A DNA stretch of 64,000 nt from a candidate division TM6 bacterium GW2011_GWF2_32_72. Its GTDB lineage: Bacteria > Babelota > Babeliae > Babelales > GWF2-32-72. The first letter of the stretch is position 1. Every line of letters starts with the position of its first letter. The stretch is from positions 124,001 to 188,000 of the forward strand of contig LBON01000001.1 of assembly GCA_000989525.1 (NCBI GenBank). Reading direction: 5' to 3'. Of the stretch, positions 1 through 9,062 are shown one piece after another. A program made the translations under genes and the position numbers. The notes below the pieces were generated by a model that was not told the DNA's origin, ran no database searches, and saw only the letters and a list, made by a program, of their open reading frames with translations.

Positions 1-83
1 ACGGAATATTGAGGTAAAAAAATTTTGATTAAATTTAAAAAGGTGCTTTTACCAGCACCGATATTGCCTTCGATAATGTACAT
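1..83 (-). CDS. Deoxynucleoside kinase, N-terminal fragment (runs off window)
   Basis: Read on the minus strand from an ATG at 83, the first codons give MYIIEGNIGAGKSTF. The glycine-rich EGNIGAGKST P-loop is characteristic of the deoxyadenosine/deoxyguanosine kinase (dNK) family, which phosphorylates deoxynucleosides in salvage. An in-frame stop lies a few codons upstream, so this ATG is the likely start; only a weak GAAAG precedes it. The gene lies about 105 bases downstream of alr on the same strand. Only about 27 codons are visible. Another P-loop kinase is possible but less likely given the EGNIG context. Confidence 0.6.
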   Translation of the reverse strand, partial: MYIIEGNIGAGKSTFLNLIKIFLPQYS

Positions 84-189
84 ACAATCTTTCTGTATTA
101 AATTTTTTACAACTTAATGGGTTAGAGTTAGTAAGTTTAAATGAGCTTTATATATAGCTCAACTAATTTTTGCTTTATGTGGATTAAAT

Positions 190-1311
190 CTAAATAATTT
201 TTCTTAGAATTTGGGGGTAAAGATGGGTAATCATTTCAAGCGGTAGCGCATCCAATTTTTCAGACCAGTCATCTAGCCAAACACCAGGATAATTTCCTAA
301 TATTGTTGCGACATCACCTTCTTGAATATCTGGAAAGTCCGTCACGTCAATAGTTGTTAAGTTCATGCATATTTTTCCTACAATTGGCACAAGGTGGCCA
401 TTTACAAGAATGTGACCCTTGTTGGAAAGACCATGGTTTAAGCCTTCCCAATAACCGATAGGTAATATTGCAAGCCTTGTTTTTCTTTTTGCTTGGAATG
501 TGCGTTTGTAGCCAACAAATGTATCTGTTGAAATAGTTTTTGTTTGAATAATTCTGGATTTCCATTCAAGGACGGGTTTTAAAACTAGACCAGGATGTAA
601 TTTTGTAGATTTTTCTTTAACAAACTTAGACGACCAAATGCCATAAAGAGCTCTTCCTGTACGAATCATATTAACACTGTGTTGATGAGTTAATGTAGCT
701 GAAGAATTAGCACAATGTTTGATGGGGATATCAAAATTTAATGTTGATAGATTTGTTAATAAATTCTTGAATTTATTAGATTGTAATTCCGTATATTCCT
801 GATTTTCTACCTCTGATTCTGCAAAATGAGTAAATATTCCAGCAATCAATATCCCATCTAATTGACGGGCATAATTTATGAATTCTAGTGCTTGATCAAC
901 TGGCACGCCTAATCGGGAAAGACCGGTGTCTACTTTAATATGAATAGATGCTTTTGTATTAAGTTTGTTTGCAGCTAAGTTCAATTGATTAAGGGTATTT
1001 GTTTCATAAACAGTGAGATCGATTTTATTTTTTATAGCTTCTTCAAGTGGTGCATCATTGTAACTCATAACTAAAATTGGCTTGGATATATTGTTTTTTC
1101 TTAGCTCTAGCGCTTCACTTAATCCGGCTGTGCAAAGATAACTTATGGCATCTAATTTATTTAGGATTGAGCTAATTTCAACAAGACCATGGCCATATGC
1201 ATTGCTTTTAATTACTGCTGCAATTTGAACATTTTTGCCAATTATTTTTTTGACTTGATCGACATTGTGAATCAAGTTGGATTTGTTAAGTTCTATCCAA
1301 GTATTGATCAT
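190..1311 (-). CDS. alr: Alanine racemase
   Basis: A 373-residue PLP-dependent racemase converting L-alanine to D-alanine for peptidoglycan. The PLP lysine is K35 in AAVIKSNAYGHG, with the usual Y39. R133 lies in KVDTGLSRLG, RTGRALYG is at 217-224, and the second catalytic tyrosine is Y268 in FVGYKRTF. Length is normal for the family. One oddity: the CMD motif near the active site reads CMN (residues 315-317). It stands alone between a deoxynucleoside kinase and a secreted unknown. Identification is firm from motifs and full length. Confidence 0.95.
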   Translation of the reverse strand: MINTWIELNKSNLIHNVDQVKKIIGKNVQIAAVIKSNAYGHGLVEISSILNKLDAISYLCTAGLSEALELRKNNISKPILVMSYNDAPLEEAIKNKIDLTVYETNTLNQLNLAANKLNTKASIHIKVDTGLSRLGVPVDQALEFINYARQLDGILIAGIFTHFAESEVENQEYTELQSNKFKNLLTNLSTLNFDIPIKHCANSSATLTHQHSVNMIRTGRALYGIWSSKFVKEKSTKLHPGLVLKPVLEWKSRIIQTKTISTDTFVGYKRTFQAKRKTRLAILPIGYWEGLNHGLSNKGHILVNGHLVPIVGKICMNLTTIDVTDFPDIQEGDVATILGNYPGVWLDDWSEKLDALPLEMITHLYPQILRKII

Positions 1312-1401
1312 GTTGTTCTTCTTAATGTTATTGAGTTTAAAATTTAGATTTTGAGAATAAGTTTAGTTGAGATGGCACTTTTGTCTAGGTTAAAAATGGA
1401 C

Positions 1402-1436
1402 AAAAAAAGAGCCTCGCTTTTTTTAAGGGAGGCTCT
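1402..1436 (-). terminator. Rho-independent terminator
   Basis: AGAGCCTC (1408-1415) pairs with GAGGCTCT (1429-1436). On the minus strand the stem is followed by a U tract (complement of A 1402-1408). It closes the secreted-protein gene that ends at 1454. Confidence 0.8.
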
Positions 1437-1453
1437 AAATTATAAGTCTTTTG

Positions 1454-2521
1454 TTACATTTTTTTTATTTTTAAAATTAATTCATCCTCTAAGAAGATGT
1501 AATTGATCATTTTTTCATAAACCATATTAGATAAATCGGCTGTGTAGGTTGTTGTTTCATTATTAAGGGTAATTGATATTTCAAACTTTTGACTTAACCA
1601 GTTAGGTTTTGCTTTAAATCCGTTTAAAGAAAGACCTCCACCTGTTGTGTATAAATCATTACCGGCATCTATAAAGACTCTATGATTTTCTAATTTGGTG
1701 ATAAGATTTTCTATAGGCAGTGATATATAAATGTATTCATCTTTATCTTGAGAGTTTGCTTTGGATGGAGCTGGCAAGTCTTCTTTTTCACCTTCTAGCT
1801 TTATCTTTTTATCTGTTAAAGATTGTTCTACGCTTGGTTCATTGCTTGAAGCAGCCGTGTTTATACTTGTTTGTTCTGGCGTAGAATTATCAGCTTCATT
1901 TCTTTGTACTGAGTCTTGAATAATTGCTGGTTGTTGTTCGGTTTGTTCATTTTCTTGAATGGTGTTTATAGTTTCGTTGGCATTAGATTCAAAATCATCG
2001 TTTGATGAAGATTCATTTGTTTTTTGGGGCCACAAGCCTATTACTGCGGCTGTAATAGCTGTAATAACAACACCAGCGGTTACAAGAGCTGTTGTATTTG
2101 AAATGGAACATGGACTAGAGTCATTTTTAGTCTTAACTAACTCGCCATTGATTATTAGTTTGACGGCATTGTTTTCAATAATTATTTGTGCTTTTTTTTC
2201 GTCAAGATTTTTAAGAGTTATTTCTATGGATTTTTCTTGGCCATTGAATATTATTGTTGCTCTTAAATTTGTTTCCCATTCTTGATTGTCCCAATTTAAT
2301 TTACATTTAAGGGTATTTGCTGAAAAGCTTTCACCAATGAACATTTTTCCACCAAGATGCATTCCATTTTGTTCTATTGTTTTTTTAATTCCATTAAAAT
2401 GGAATGTGATTATAGTTTGGTTGCCTTTTTGCGTTGCACTTACGCCTCCCCAACCAAATATTGTTGTTGGGTTTAATATTCCTAGTGTTAAGACGGCCGT
2501 TAAAAATAACCACTTTTTCAT
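1454..2521 (-). CDS. Secreted or membrane protein of unknown function
   Basis: 355 residues that I do not recognise. Residues 1-23 form a signal peptide (MKKWLFLTAVLTLGILNPTT). An N-terminal beta-rich stretch runs to about 140. A second hydrophobic segment (VTAGVVITAITAAVIGLW) lies near 150-167. It is followed by about 100 residues of low-complexity E/N/S/Q-rich linker and a C-terminal domain of about 80 residues. The N- and C-terminal parts share a look (MHLGGKMFIGESFSANTLKCKLNWDN against GGGLSLNGFKAKPNWLSQ), hinting at a duplicated beta domain. The gene is monocistronic, with its own terminator. The middle segment suggests a bitopic protein with both folded domains separated by the linker. 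Confidence 0.75.
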   Translation of the reverse strand: MKKWLFLTAVLTLGILNPTTIFGWGGVSATQKGNQTIITFHFNGIKKTIEQNGMHLGGKMFIGESFSANTLKCKLNWDNQEWETNLRATIIFNGQEKSIEITLKNLDEKKAQIIIENNAVKLIINGELVKTKNDSSPCSISNTTALVTAGVVITAITAAVIGLWPQKTNESSSNDDFESNANETINTIQENEQTEQQPAIIQDSVQRNEADNSTPEQTSINTAASSNEPSVEQSLTDKKIKLEGEKEDLPAPSKANSQDKDEYIYISLPIENLITKLENHRVFIDAGNDLYTTGGGLSLNGFKAKPNWLSQKFEISITLNNETTTYTADLSNMVYEKMINYIFLEDELILKIKKM

Positions 2522-2635
2522 GGTTTACTCCTTGGTTTAGGTTAAAAATAAAAAATAATTGGTCCAATTATATCAGGCTTTTTCTTATCTTCAAGCTGTG
2601 TTATCCTTAAATAATAATTTTTTAGGAGTAATTTT

Positions 2636-3370
2636 ATGAAAAAAAATAGTAAAAACTTACAAGGTGAGTTGGTTTTTGGAGTCCATGCGATTGTTGAGCT
2701 TATTAAGGCAAAGCGTCGTAAGATAACGCATATTTATACAACAGATCCAGAGCCAAAGGCTTGGAAAGAAATTGCAGGAATTATGCCCAAACATTTGGGT
2801 CCTCAATATGTAAAAAAAGATGTTCTTACTCGAATGGCAGGAACGGATGATCATCAGGGCATCGTTGCGTTTGCCTCACCATTTCAGTTTAGAAAAAAGT
2901 TTTTTGATGTAACTAAGCAGACATTTCTTCTAATGCTGGATGGCATCCAGGATGTAAGAAACCTTGGGGCTATTTTGCGGTCAGCTTATTGTACAGGTGT
3001 TGAGGGAGTGATTTTAACAGAAAAAAACTCAGCTTCTATGACTGGAGCGTGTATTAAGGCTTCTGCAGGACTTGCCGAGTATATGGAAATTTATATTGCT
3101 CCATCGGCAAAAGCAGCAATTGTTGAGCTTAAAGCAGCTGGTTATAATATTTATTTAACAACATTTGATGGAAAAGATGCTTCAAAAGTGACATATAAAG
3201 CACCTCTTTGTGTTGTGATAGGCAATGAAGCTATTGGTGTATCTAAAGACATTTTAAATTCTGGTGAAAAAATTACACTTCCTCAAAAAAGTTCAGATAT
3301 TTCTTACAATGCATCGGTTGCTTCCGGCATTTCGTTATTTTTAATATCGAATCAATTAGGCAAAATATAA
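2636..3370 (+). CDS. rlmB: 23S rRNA 2'-O-ribose methyltransferase, SpoU/TrmH family (RlmB-like)
   Basis: 244 residues. The N-terminal substrate-binding domain (LVFGVHAIVELIKA) is followed by a SPOUT catalytic domain with all three SpoU motifs: DGIQDVRNLGAILRSA at 102-117, VIGNEAIGVS at 194-203, and LPQKSSDISYNASVASG at 215-231. RlmB methylates a guanosine of 23S rRNA using SAM in a knotted dimer. The ATG at 2636 follows TTAGGAG at good spacing. It lies upstream of ftsQ but is separated from it by about 270 bases, so it is probably a separate transcript. A TrmH-type tRNA methyltransferase is the alternative. Confidence 0.9.
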   Translation: MKKNSKNLQGELVFGVHAIVELIKAKRRKITHIYTTDPEPKAWKEIAGIMPKHLGPQYVKKDVLTRMAGTDDHQGIVAFASPFQFRKKFFDVTKQTFLLMLDGIQDVRNLGAILRSAYCTGVEGVILTEKNSASMTGACIKASAGLAEYMEIYIAPSAKAAIVELKAAGYNIYLTTFDGKDASKVTYKAPLCVVIGNEAIGVSKDILNSGEKITLPQKSSDISYNASVASGISLFLISNQLGKI

Positions 3371-3529
3371 TATAATTCATTAGGTTTTTTTGTATTTGTT
3401 GGTGATTAATTAGGCTTTTAGAGCTGTTTTTAATTAAATAGTATGTTTGACCATTTAGTTATCATCGGTTGTTAAAAAATCATGTTTTTCCACTTTTGAC
3501 AGGTTTAATTTAGTTTTAAATTAAAATTG

Positions 3530-3558
3530 TTGACTATTTTTACCTAAAAATATTATTA
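3530..3558 (+). promoter_or_regulatory. Candidate sigma-70-type promoter upstream of ftsQAZ
   Basis: TTGACT at 3530-3535 is followed after 17 bases by TTATTA (3553-3558); TATTAT at 3551 is an alternative -10. It lies in the otherwise empty stretch before ftsQ. AT richness makes chance matches likely, so support is modest. Confidence 0.3.
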
Positions 3559-3644
3559 ATATTAATGATTAACTTAAAGTGTTAATCAATACTTACTAGG
3601 TAGGGCTAGTGAGTTGAGAGTAAAGAAAGTTGGTTGGGGGAAAG

Positions 3645-4361
3645 ATGAAACTTAGGGGCATAATTTTAATACTAATCTTGATGTTAGCCTTGATTACATG
3701 GGGCGCAGTAAAGATTAAAAACATTGCATGCATGGTTAACGATTGCAACATAGAAGTTGAGTCGGTTTTGTCTATTAATTATCAAAAAAAAATTAAAGAA
3801 TTTATTCAAAATAATCAAAATTTAATTTCAAAAAAAAATCAATTTGCGTCTCAAATTCAAGAATTATTTCCTGCAGTTCTAGATGTTTCTATTTTTTCAA
3901 AAAGGCCTGGTAGTTGGGAAATCGCGGTTAAATCTTTTGATCCTATGATAAAAGTTGGTGACCAATTTATTTTGAGTAAAAATGGTCAGTTGTTTGAAAG
4001 GGATGCTTTTGCTGAAGATGTTATTCAGAAGTTGAATCCTGTTTATCTTGCTTTTGGTGAATCTGTCCAAAACTTAGAACTGGATAAATTTTTTGGATTT
4101 GTGAAAGAGTTAGCGCCAAGTGTTTTTGAAGATTATGAAATTGTTTGGGTTGATCAACATAATATTTTTTTGTCAGATAAAAATAATAAAAAAATCAATT
4201 TACTTTGTGGTTTTGATCAAAAGTTGGATGAGAATTTTTTTAAAAGAAAATTTGATGTTGTTATGCAAAATGAAGAAGAGATTAAAAAATTTAGAGCAGC
4301 ATGGGTTATAGACACAAGATTTAAAAATCAAATAGTTTTTTTTAAAAAGGGCGTCCCTTAG
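3645..4361 (+). CDS. ftsQ: Cell division protein FtsQ-like
   Basis: About 238 residues. A short cytoplasmic tail and one membrane segment (GIILILILMLALITWGAV) are followed by a periplasmic domain in which a POTRA-like region leads to a beta domain ending with AAWVIDTRFKNQIVFF. That ending resembles the FtsQ IDLRF-type strand. The family is poorly conserved; the assignment leans on this topology and on position directly before ftsA and ftsZ. The open frame extends to a TTG at 3630, but the ATG at 3645, preceded by GGGGGAAAG, is the more natural start. FtsQ links the FtsA/FtsZ ring to septal peptidoglycan synthesis. Confidence 0.75.
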   Translation: MKLRGIILILILMLALITWGAVKIKNIACMVNDCNIEVESVLSINYQKKIKEFIQNNQNLISKKNQFASQIQELFPAVLDVSIFSKRPGSWEIAVKSFDPMIKVGDQFILSKNGQLFERDAFAEDVIQKLNPVYLAFGESVQNLELDKFFGFVKELAPSVFEDYEIVWVDQHNIFLSDKNNKKINLLCGFDQKLDENFFKRKFDVVMQNEEEIKKFRAAWVIDTRFKNQIVFFKKGVP

Positions 4362-4429
4362 TACTAAATTTTTATACATGTTCATTCGGGATGATTATAG
4401 GGTTAAGCAAAAAAGGGGAGGAATGGGAG

Positions 4430-5668
4430 ATGAAAGCAAATGTTAGGTTTGCAGAAAGAATGTGGGCCGCCATAGATGTTGGAACTACAAAGATTTGTGT
4501 TTTGATAGCAAAGCAATTGGGTGAAGATAGTTTTGACATAATTGGTTTAGGTACAGCACCTTCAGATGGTTTAAAAAAGGGTGTTGTGATCAATGTTACT
4601 AAGGCGGTTGAATCTATTTCTGTAGCAATAAAAGAAGCCGAATTAATGGCTGGAATAAAATTAGAATCTGCTTATGTGGGTATTTCTGGGGCTCATATCA
4701 AATCTGTAAATTCAACAGGTATGATTCCAATTAAGGGTGGACGAATATCAAAGAGTGATATTACCAAAGTTATTGAATCTGCTCAGGCAATTCCAATAGC
4801 AGACGGTCAACAAATTTTACATGTAATGCCACAACATTACATTATCGATGGACAAGAGCCAATTTTGGACCCTGTGGGAATGCATGGTGTGCGCCTTGAA
4901 TCTAGTGTTCATATTATTACTGGAGCCGTAACTTCTGTACAAAATTTAATAAAGTGTTGCGAAATGTCAGGGGTAATGGTTAGTAATGTAATTCTAGAAC
5001 AACTAGCTTCGGCAGATGCGGTATTAAGTGAAGATGAAAAGGAGTTGGGAGTCGCTGTCTTAGATATTGGCGGTGGAACTTCTGATTTAGCTGTTTATCA
5101 AAATGGGAGTATAAGGCACACAATGGTATTACCAGTTGCAGGAAATCATTTTACGAATGACTTAGCCATAGGTCTTAAAACAACTATAGAAAATGCAATT
5201 AAAGTTAAACATGAATACGGCTCAGTTATTATGGACTCAGAAACAAGTATGCTTGAACTTGAAATTGAAAAAGTTCATGGATCTGAGTTGCAAACGGTGT
5301 ATCAGGAAATGTTGGTAAAAATTTTAAGACCACGTGCTTGTGAACTTCTTTCACTTGTTAACAATGAAATTCATTCTAAAAAGCTAAAAAGATTTATTCC
5401 TTCAGGATTTGTAATCACTGGTGGAGGTTCTTTACTTTACGGAATGGAGAAGTTGGCGGGTGAAATTTTGGGTACGAATGTAAGAATTGGTAGTCCAAAA
5501 ATGGGATTTAGTTCTCCAAGAATTTTAAATAGCCCTATTTACGCAACTTCATACGGTTTGCTAGTGCATGCATTAAAAAAAGAAGCATTAGGTTCGAATG
5601 GTTTGTCTGCTCCGTTGGTTTCAAAAGTTTTTGAATGTATGAGGTCATGGGTGGCAGACTTTTTTTAA
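4430..5668 (+). CDS. ftsA: Cell division actin-like ATPase FtsA
   Basis: 412 residues from the preferred start. The actin-fold phosphate 1 motif is AAIDVGTTKICVLI near the N-terminus; phosphate 2 is VLDIGGGTSDLAVY; the adenosine motif is FVITGGGSLLYGM. FtsA tethers FtsZ filaments to the membrane, and the C-terminus (VFECMRSWVADFF) is amphipathic and fits a membrane-targeting helix. The frame is open to an ATG at 4391, but the ATG at 4430 sits about 8 bases after AGGGGAGG and gives the usual short N-terminus. Second gene of the ftsQ-ftsA-ftsZ set. Confidence 0.93.
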   Translation: MKANVRFAERMWAAIDVGTTKICVLIAKQLGEDSFDIIGLGTAPSDGLKKGVVINVTKAVESISVAIKEAELMAGIKLESAYVGISGAHIKSVNSTGMIPIKGGRISKSDITKVIESAQAIPIADGQQILHVMPQHYIIDGQEPILDPVGMHGVRLESSVHIITGAVTSVQNLIKCCEMSGVMVSNVILEQLASADAVLSEDEKELGVAVLDIGGGTSDLAVYQNGSIRHTMVLPVAGNHFTNDLAIGLKTTIENAIKVKHEYGSVIMDSETSMLELEIEKVHGSELQTVYQEMLVKILRPRACELLSLVNNEIHSKKLKRFIPSGFVITGGGSLLYGMEKLAGEILGTNVRIGSPKMGFSSPRILNSPIYATSYGLLVHALKKEALGSNGLSAPLVSKVFECMRSWVADFF

Positions 5669-5725
5669 TTCATTTGTTCAGGTGAAATTGGGTAAATAAG
5701 CCTGATAATTAAAAAAGGGAGCGTC

Positions 5726-7012
5726 ATGATAGAGCTAGATATGACGACAATCAAAGAGGCAAAGCAAGAACAAAAAAAACTTGCATCCATAAAGGTTGTT
5801 GGCGTGGGTGGGGCTGGGGGCAATACTGTAAATAGCATGCTTGAATCAGATTGTGGCGGAATAGATTATATTTTAATTAATTCCGACTTACAGGCATTGG
5901 AAAGATCTAATGTTAAAAACAAGATTCAAGTTGGAGTAAAGTCAACAAAAGGGTTAGGAACGGGTGCCAATCCGGAGCTTGGGAAAAAAGCAGCAGAAGA
6001 AGATTTAGAAAAAGTCATGACAGCTATTGGTGATGCTGAAATTGTGTTTTTAACCGCTGGTATGGGTGGTGGAACTGGTTCAGGCGCTCTTCCTGTTATT
6101 GCAGAAGCGTTGCATGAAAGAGGTATATTATCTGTTGCGGTTGTAACTAAGCCTTTTGTTTTTGAAGGAAAACGTAGGTCAGATGTTGCAGAATCCGCAA
6201 TTAAAAAAGTTAGAGAATTTGTAGATACTTTAATAATTGTTCCAAATCAAAGACTTTTGGACGTTGTTGAACATAAAGTTTCAATGCTTAATGCATTTTC
6301 TATGATTAACGATGTTTTGATACAATCTGTTCGTGGAATTTCCGATATAATTACTAAATCAGGTCATATAAATGTCGATTTTGCGGATGTCCGTGCAATT
6401 ATGAAAGATATGGGTCTTGCTGTTTTGGGTACGGGACGTGCATCTGGTCCAGATCGTGCTTTTGATGCGACCATGCAGGCTATATCATCTCCTTTACTTG
6501 AAAATATGAGTATTGAAGGTGCACATGGTGTTCTTATAAATATTACGGGTAGCGCAGATCTTGGATTACATGAAATTAGCGAGGCCGCATCTCTTATTTA
6601 TGAACAGGCTGCCAAAGATGCCAACATAATTTTGGGTTCTGTAATTGATGAATCATTAAAAGATGAAATTCAGGTTACAGTGATTGCTACAGGATTTGAA
6701 AAAGATCTTATTGTAGAAGAAGTAAAAGCCGCACCAGCAAAAAAAGTAACTGAAGTTAAAGAAGTTTCATTCATTCAAGAAAGAAATATACAAGAAAAAG
6801 TTATGCATGATGAAATTAAAAAAACTTATCCAGAAAGAACTTCGACAGATATTTTTTCTGTACAAAGTAAAGAAAAAATGACTGCTGATATAGTAGATGT
6901 TGAATTAAAATCTCAGACAACAGCAAAAGAAATTGAAAACTTGGAAATTGACATGGATGATTTGGATATTCCAACATTCATGAGAGAAGATCAAGGTTCT
7001 TCCGAACTTTAA
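5726..7012 (+). CDS. ftsZ: Cell division tubulin-like GTPase FtsZ
   Basis: 428 residues. The nucleotide-binding loop is VGGAGGNTVNSM at 27-38, the tubulin signature GGGTGSG at 114-120, and the T7 loop NVDFADV at 216-222 with its catalytic aspartates. A variable charged linker runs from about 330 to 410. The conserved C-terminal peptide DIPTFMR is at 414-420 and is what FtsA binds. FtsZ polymerises into the division ring. The gene starts after AAAGGGAG, lies 57 bases downstream of ftsA, and is followed by a terminator. All functional sites look intact. Confidence 0.97.
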   Translation: MIELDMTTIKEAKQEQKKLASIKVVGVGGAGGNTVNSMLESDCGGIDYILINSDLQALERSNVKNKIQVGVKSTKGLGTGANPELGKKAAEEDLEKVMTAIGDAEIVFLTAGMGGGTGSGALPVIAEALHERGILSVAVVTKPFVFEGKRRSDVAESAIKKVREFVDTLIIVPNQRLLDVVEHKVSMLNAFSMINDVLIQSVRGISDIITKSGHINVDFADVRAIMKDMGLAVLGTGRASGPDRAFDATMQAISSPLLENMSIEGAHGVLINITGSADLGLHEISEAASLIYEQAAKDANIILGSVIDESLKDEIQVTVIATGFEKDLIVEEVKAAPAKKVTEVKEVSFIQERNIQEKVMHDEIKKTYPERTSTDIFSVQSKEKMTADIVDVELKSQTTAKEIENLEIDMDDLDIPTFMREDQGSSEL

Positions 7013-7027
7013 TTAAGAATCCTTTTT

Positions 7028-7065
7028 AAGGGCGTGGCTTTTTTTAAAGCTGCGTCCTTGTTTTT
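7028..7065 (+). terminator. Terminator after ftsZ
   Basis: AAGGGCG (7028-7034) pairs with CGTCCTT (7053-7059), with one G-U pair and an inner GGC/GCT extension, then TGTTTTTG. It overlaps the 3' end of the convergent Nudix gene. Confidence 0.65.
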
Positions 7066-7484
7066 GATGTTAAAAATTTATCCGCATTTTTTAATAATTT
7101 TTTTGCATTATCATAAGTTAATTGCATTAGGGCTTGATTCAATGGTAGCCATTTAAAATCAATATGCTCAGGAGAGAGTTTTACATCTTGAGAGGTCGTT
7201 TCTCCCAAAAAGAAGGTGACCTCTTTTTTAATTAGTTTATTTTCAGGATATTTAAAAAAATATTCAAATTTTTCTTTGAACCCTGGGATTAATGTTGCCT
7301 TTAAATTTGTTTCTTCTTTGAGTTCGCGATGGGCTGTAATTTCTGATGTTTCACCATTTTCCATTTTTCCTTTGGGAAAATCCCAATGACCACTCGTGTA
7401 GTGTAAAATTAAATATAGAATTTGATTTTCTTGTTTGTAAAAAGTTACAACTCCTGCAGAAAATTGTCTGATTAAATTTGTCAT
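7044..7484 (-). CDS. Nudix hydrolase (bis-nucleoside tetraphosphatase-like)
   Basis: 146 residues. The Nudix box spans 39-61 (G39, E45, R53-E54, E57-E58). The usual glycine near its end is N60, a tolerated variation. The GHWDFPKGKMENGE context resembles asymmetric diadenosine tetraphosphatases of the MutT family, which hydrolyse nucleoside diphosphate-X bonds. It starts three bases after the murJ stop and its GGAG ribosome site lies in that junction, so it is probably translated from the murJ message. The exact substrate cannot be told from sequence. Confidence 0.85.
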   Translation of the reverse strand: MTNLIRQFSAGVVTFYKQENQILYLILHYTSGHWDFPKGKMENGETSEITAHRELKEETNLKATLIPGFKEKFEYFFKYPENKLIKKEVTFFLGETTSQDVKLSPEHIDFKWLPLNQALMQLTYDNAKKLLKNADKFLTSKTRTQL

Positions 7485-7487
7485 TGT

Positions 7488-9062
7488 TTACTCCATAAAA
7501 TGAAGATCTATGTGGAAGAATTTACGTGATTGTAAAATAAACAACGCAAAAACAACAGAAAGAGGTCCGGCCCAAAACCAGTAACCCATTTTGTGGAAAA
7601 AGAATGTGTGCCATGCACCTGTTGGAATTAGCATCATAGCGTATTCTAATGCGCTATATGCTAATATAAATAGAATTATACCGGTTAAAACTTGTAGTAA
7701 TATTTTTATTGTAAATAAAAGTACCTTGCGAATATCAAGTGATATTTTGAATATTAAATGGAGAATAAGTAATAAAGAGGTTGTTTCTGCAAACTGAGAA
7801 AGTGTGGTTGCCAAAGCAAGGCCAACTGCTCCGTAAGATTTCATTAGAAGAAAGTTTAATAATGCGTTTAAGGCTGTTGCAAAAACGGAAATTATTGTTG
7901 GAACAAAGTTTTTATGTTTTGAATAATAAATGGTAAGAAGAATTTTGTTTAAAGAAAAAACCGTTGTTCCAATTAAGAATGCTTTAAAAACATTACTTGT
8001 TTGAAGGGCTTGATCCACACTGAATTTTTGAGAAACATATAGCGTTGCAAATATCTGATTAGAAAAAAAGAAGAATATAAACATTGCAGGTATTGTTACC
8101 CATAGAACAAGTTTAGTAGCTTCTGTTAATAAAAAACCAAATTTTTCTGGTTCTTTGACGGCTGTTTTAGAAAATGATGGAAGAAGTATTGTTGCAAATG
8201 ACGAGGCAAAAACGCCAACAGGTATACCCATGAATCTGTTTGCGTAAGTTATTAAGGATACTGATCCTGTTGGTAAATAAGAGGCAAAATATGTGTCAAC
8301 TACAAAATTGAGTTCTAAAAGGCCTGCTCCAATCATACTAGGTATAAACATCCACAATACGGTTTTGAAAGCATTGATAGCTTTAAATGTAATTGGTCCA
8401 AATTCAAAACCATACTTAAAGTATGTATGTATTTGAATTACTAGTTGAGTGGCCACTCCTGCTAATAAAAAAATACAAATAAAATTGATTGCGGTTACCA
8501 TTGGGACATTAAAAAATCTATTTAATAAATAGGCTAATCCAATTCCCGTGAGATAAAAAATATTTAAAATTATTGGGCCAAGGGCAGGAATTCTAAAATG
8601 TTGTACGGAATGGAGTGCGGCGGTTATTAGATAGCTTGAGGAAAGAAAAAATATCATTGGAATCAACAAGCGTAGATAAGATGTTGCAAAATCTATGGTT
8701 TCTTGTGAAAAGCCGGGCTGGAGGAGACGCAGTATTTGAGGGGCATAAATTGCACCAAAAATACAAATTAGTGCAACCAGAGTTTCAAAAAATAAGAACG
8801 CAACGGTCATTAAACTTTCAGCTGTTTTTTTATCGTCAGAATTTATAAGTTTGGTTATAGTTGGGACCATCGAAATGCTCATTGCACCTTCGGCAAATGT
8901 TTTACGTAGCGTGTTTGGTAGTTTATATGCTGACAAAAAGGCATCAGAAAGTGCGCTGGCACCTAAAATTTTTACAAGTAAAATTTCTCTGAATAGTCCT
9001 AAAAATCGGCTAATTAATGTCCATGATCCTAACTCAAAAGTTCGTTTTTTTATTGAACTCAT
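7488..9062 (-). CDS. murJ: Lipid II flippase MurJ (MviN), first copy
   Basis: 524 residues and polytopic, with about 14 hydrophobic segments. The N-terminus ELGSWTLISRFLGLFREILL followed by SDAFLSAYKLPNTLRKTFAEGA is the MurJ/MviN signature. MurJ flips lipid II across the inner membrane for peptidoglycan synthesis. It overlaps the upstream lolD-like gene by four bases (ATGA) and is followed at once by the Nudix gene. A paralogue lies in the glycan cluster at 27119. This copy, in a housekeeping operon with alaS, is the better candidate for the cell-wall flippase. Confidence 0.93.
   Translation of the reverse strand: MSSIKKRTFELGSWTLISRFLGLFREILLVKILGASALSDAFLSAYKLPNTLRKTFAEGAMSISMVPTITKLINSDDKKTAESLMTVAFLFFETLVALICIFGAIYAPQILRLLQPGFSQETIDFATSYLRLLIPMIFFLSSSYLITAALHSVQHFRIPALGPIILNIFYLTGIGLAYLLNRFFNVPMVTAINFICIFLLAGVATQLVIQIHTYFKYGFEFGPITFKAINAFKTVLWMFIPSMIGAGLLELNFVVDTYFASYLPTGSVSLITYANRFMGIPVGVFASSFATILLPSFSKTAVKEPEKFGFLLTEATKLVLWVTIPAMFIFFFFSNQIFATLYVSQKFSVDQALQTSNVFKAFLIGTTVFSLNKILLTIYYSKHKNFVPTIISVFATALNALLNFLLMKSYGAVGLALATTLSQFAETTSLLLILHLIFKISLDIRKVLLFTIKILLQVLTGIILFILAYSALEYAMMLIPTGAWHTFFFHKMGYWFWAGPLSVVFALFILQSRKFFHIDLHFME

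Noticed and set aside
1959-2540. Open frames on the plus strand opposite the secreted protein
   Set aside because: They lie wholly within the minus-strand gene, lack ribosome sites and have hydrophobic, low-complexity content typical of antisense shadows.
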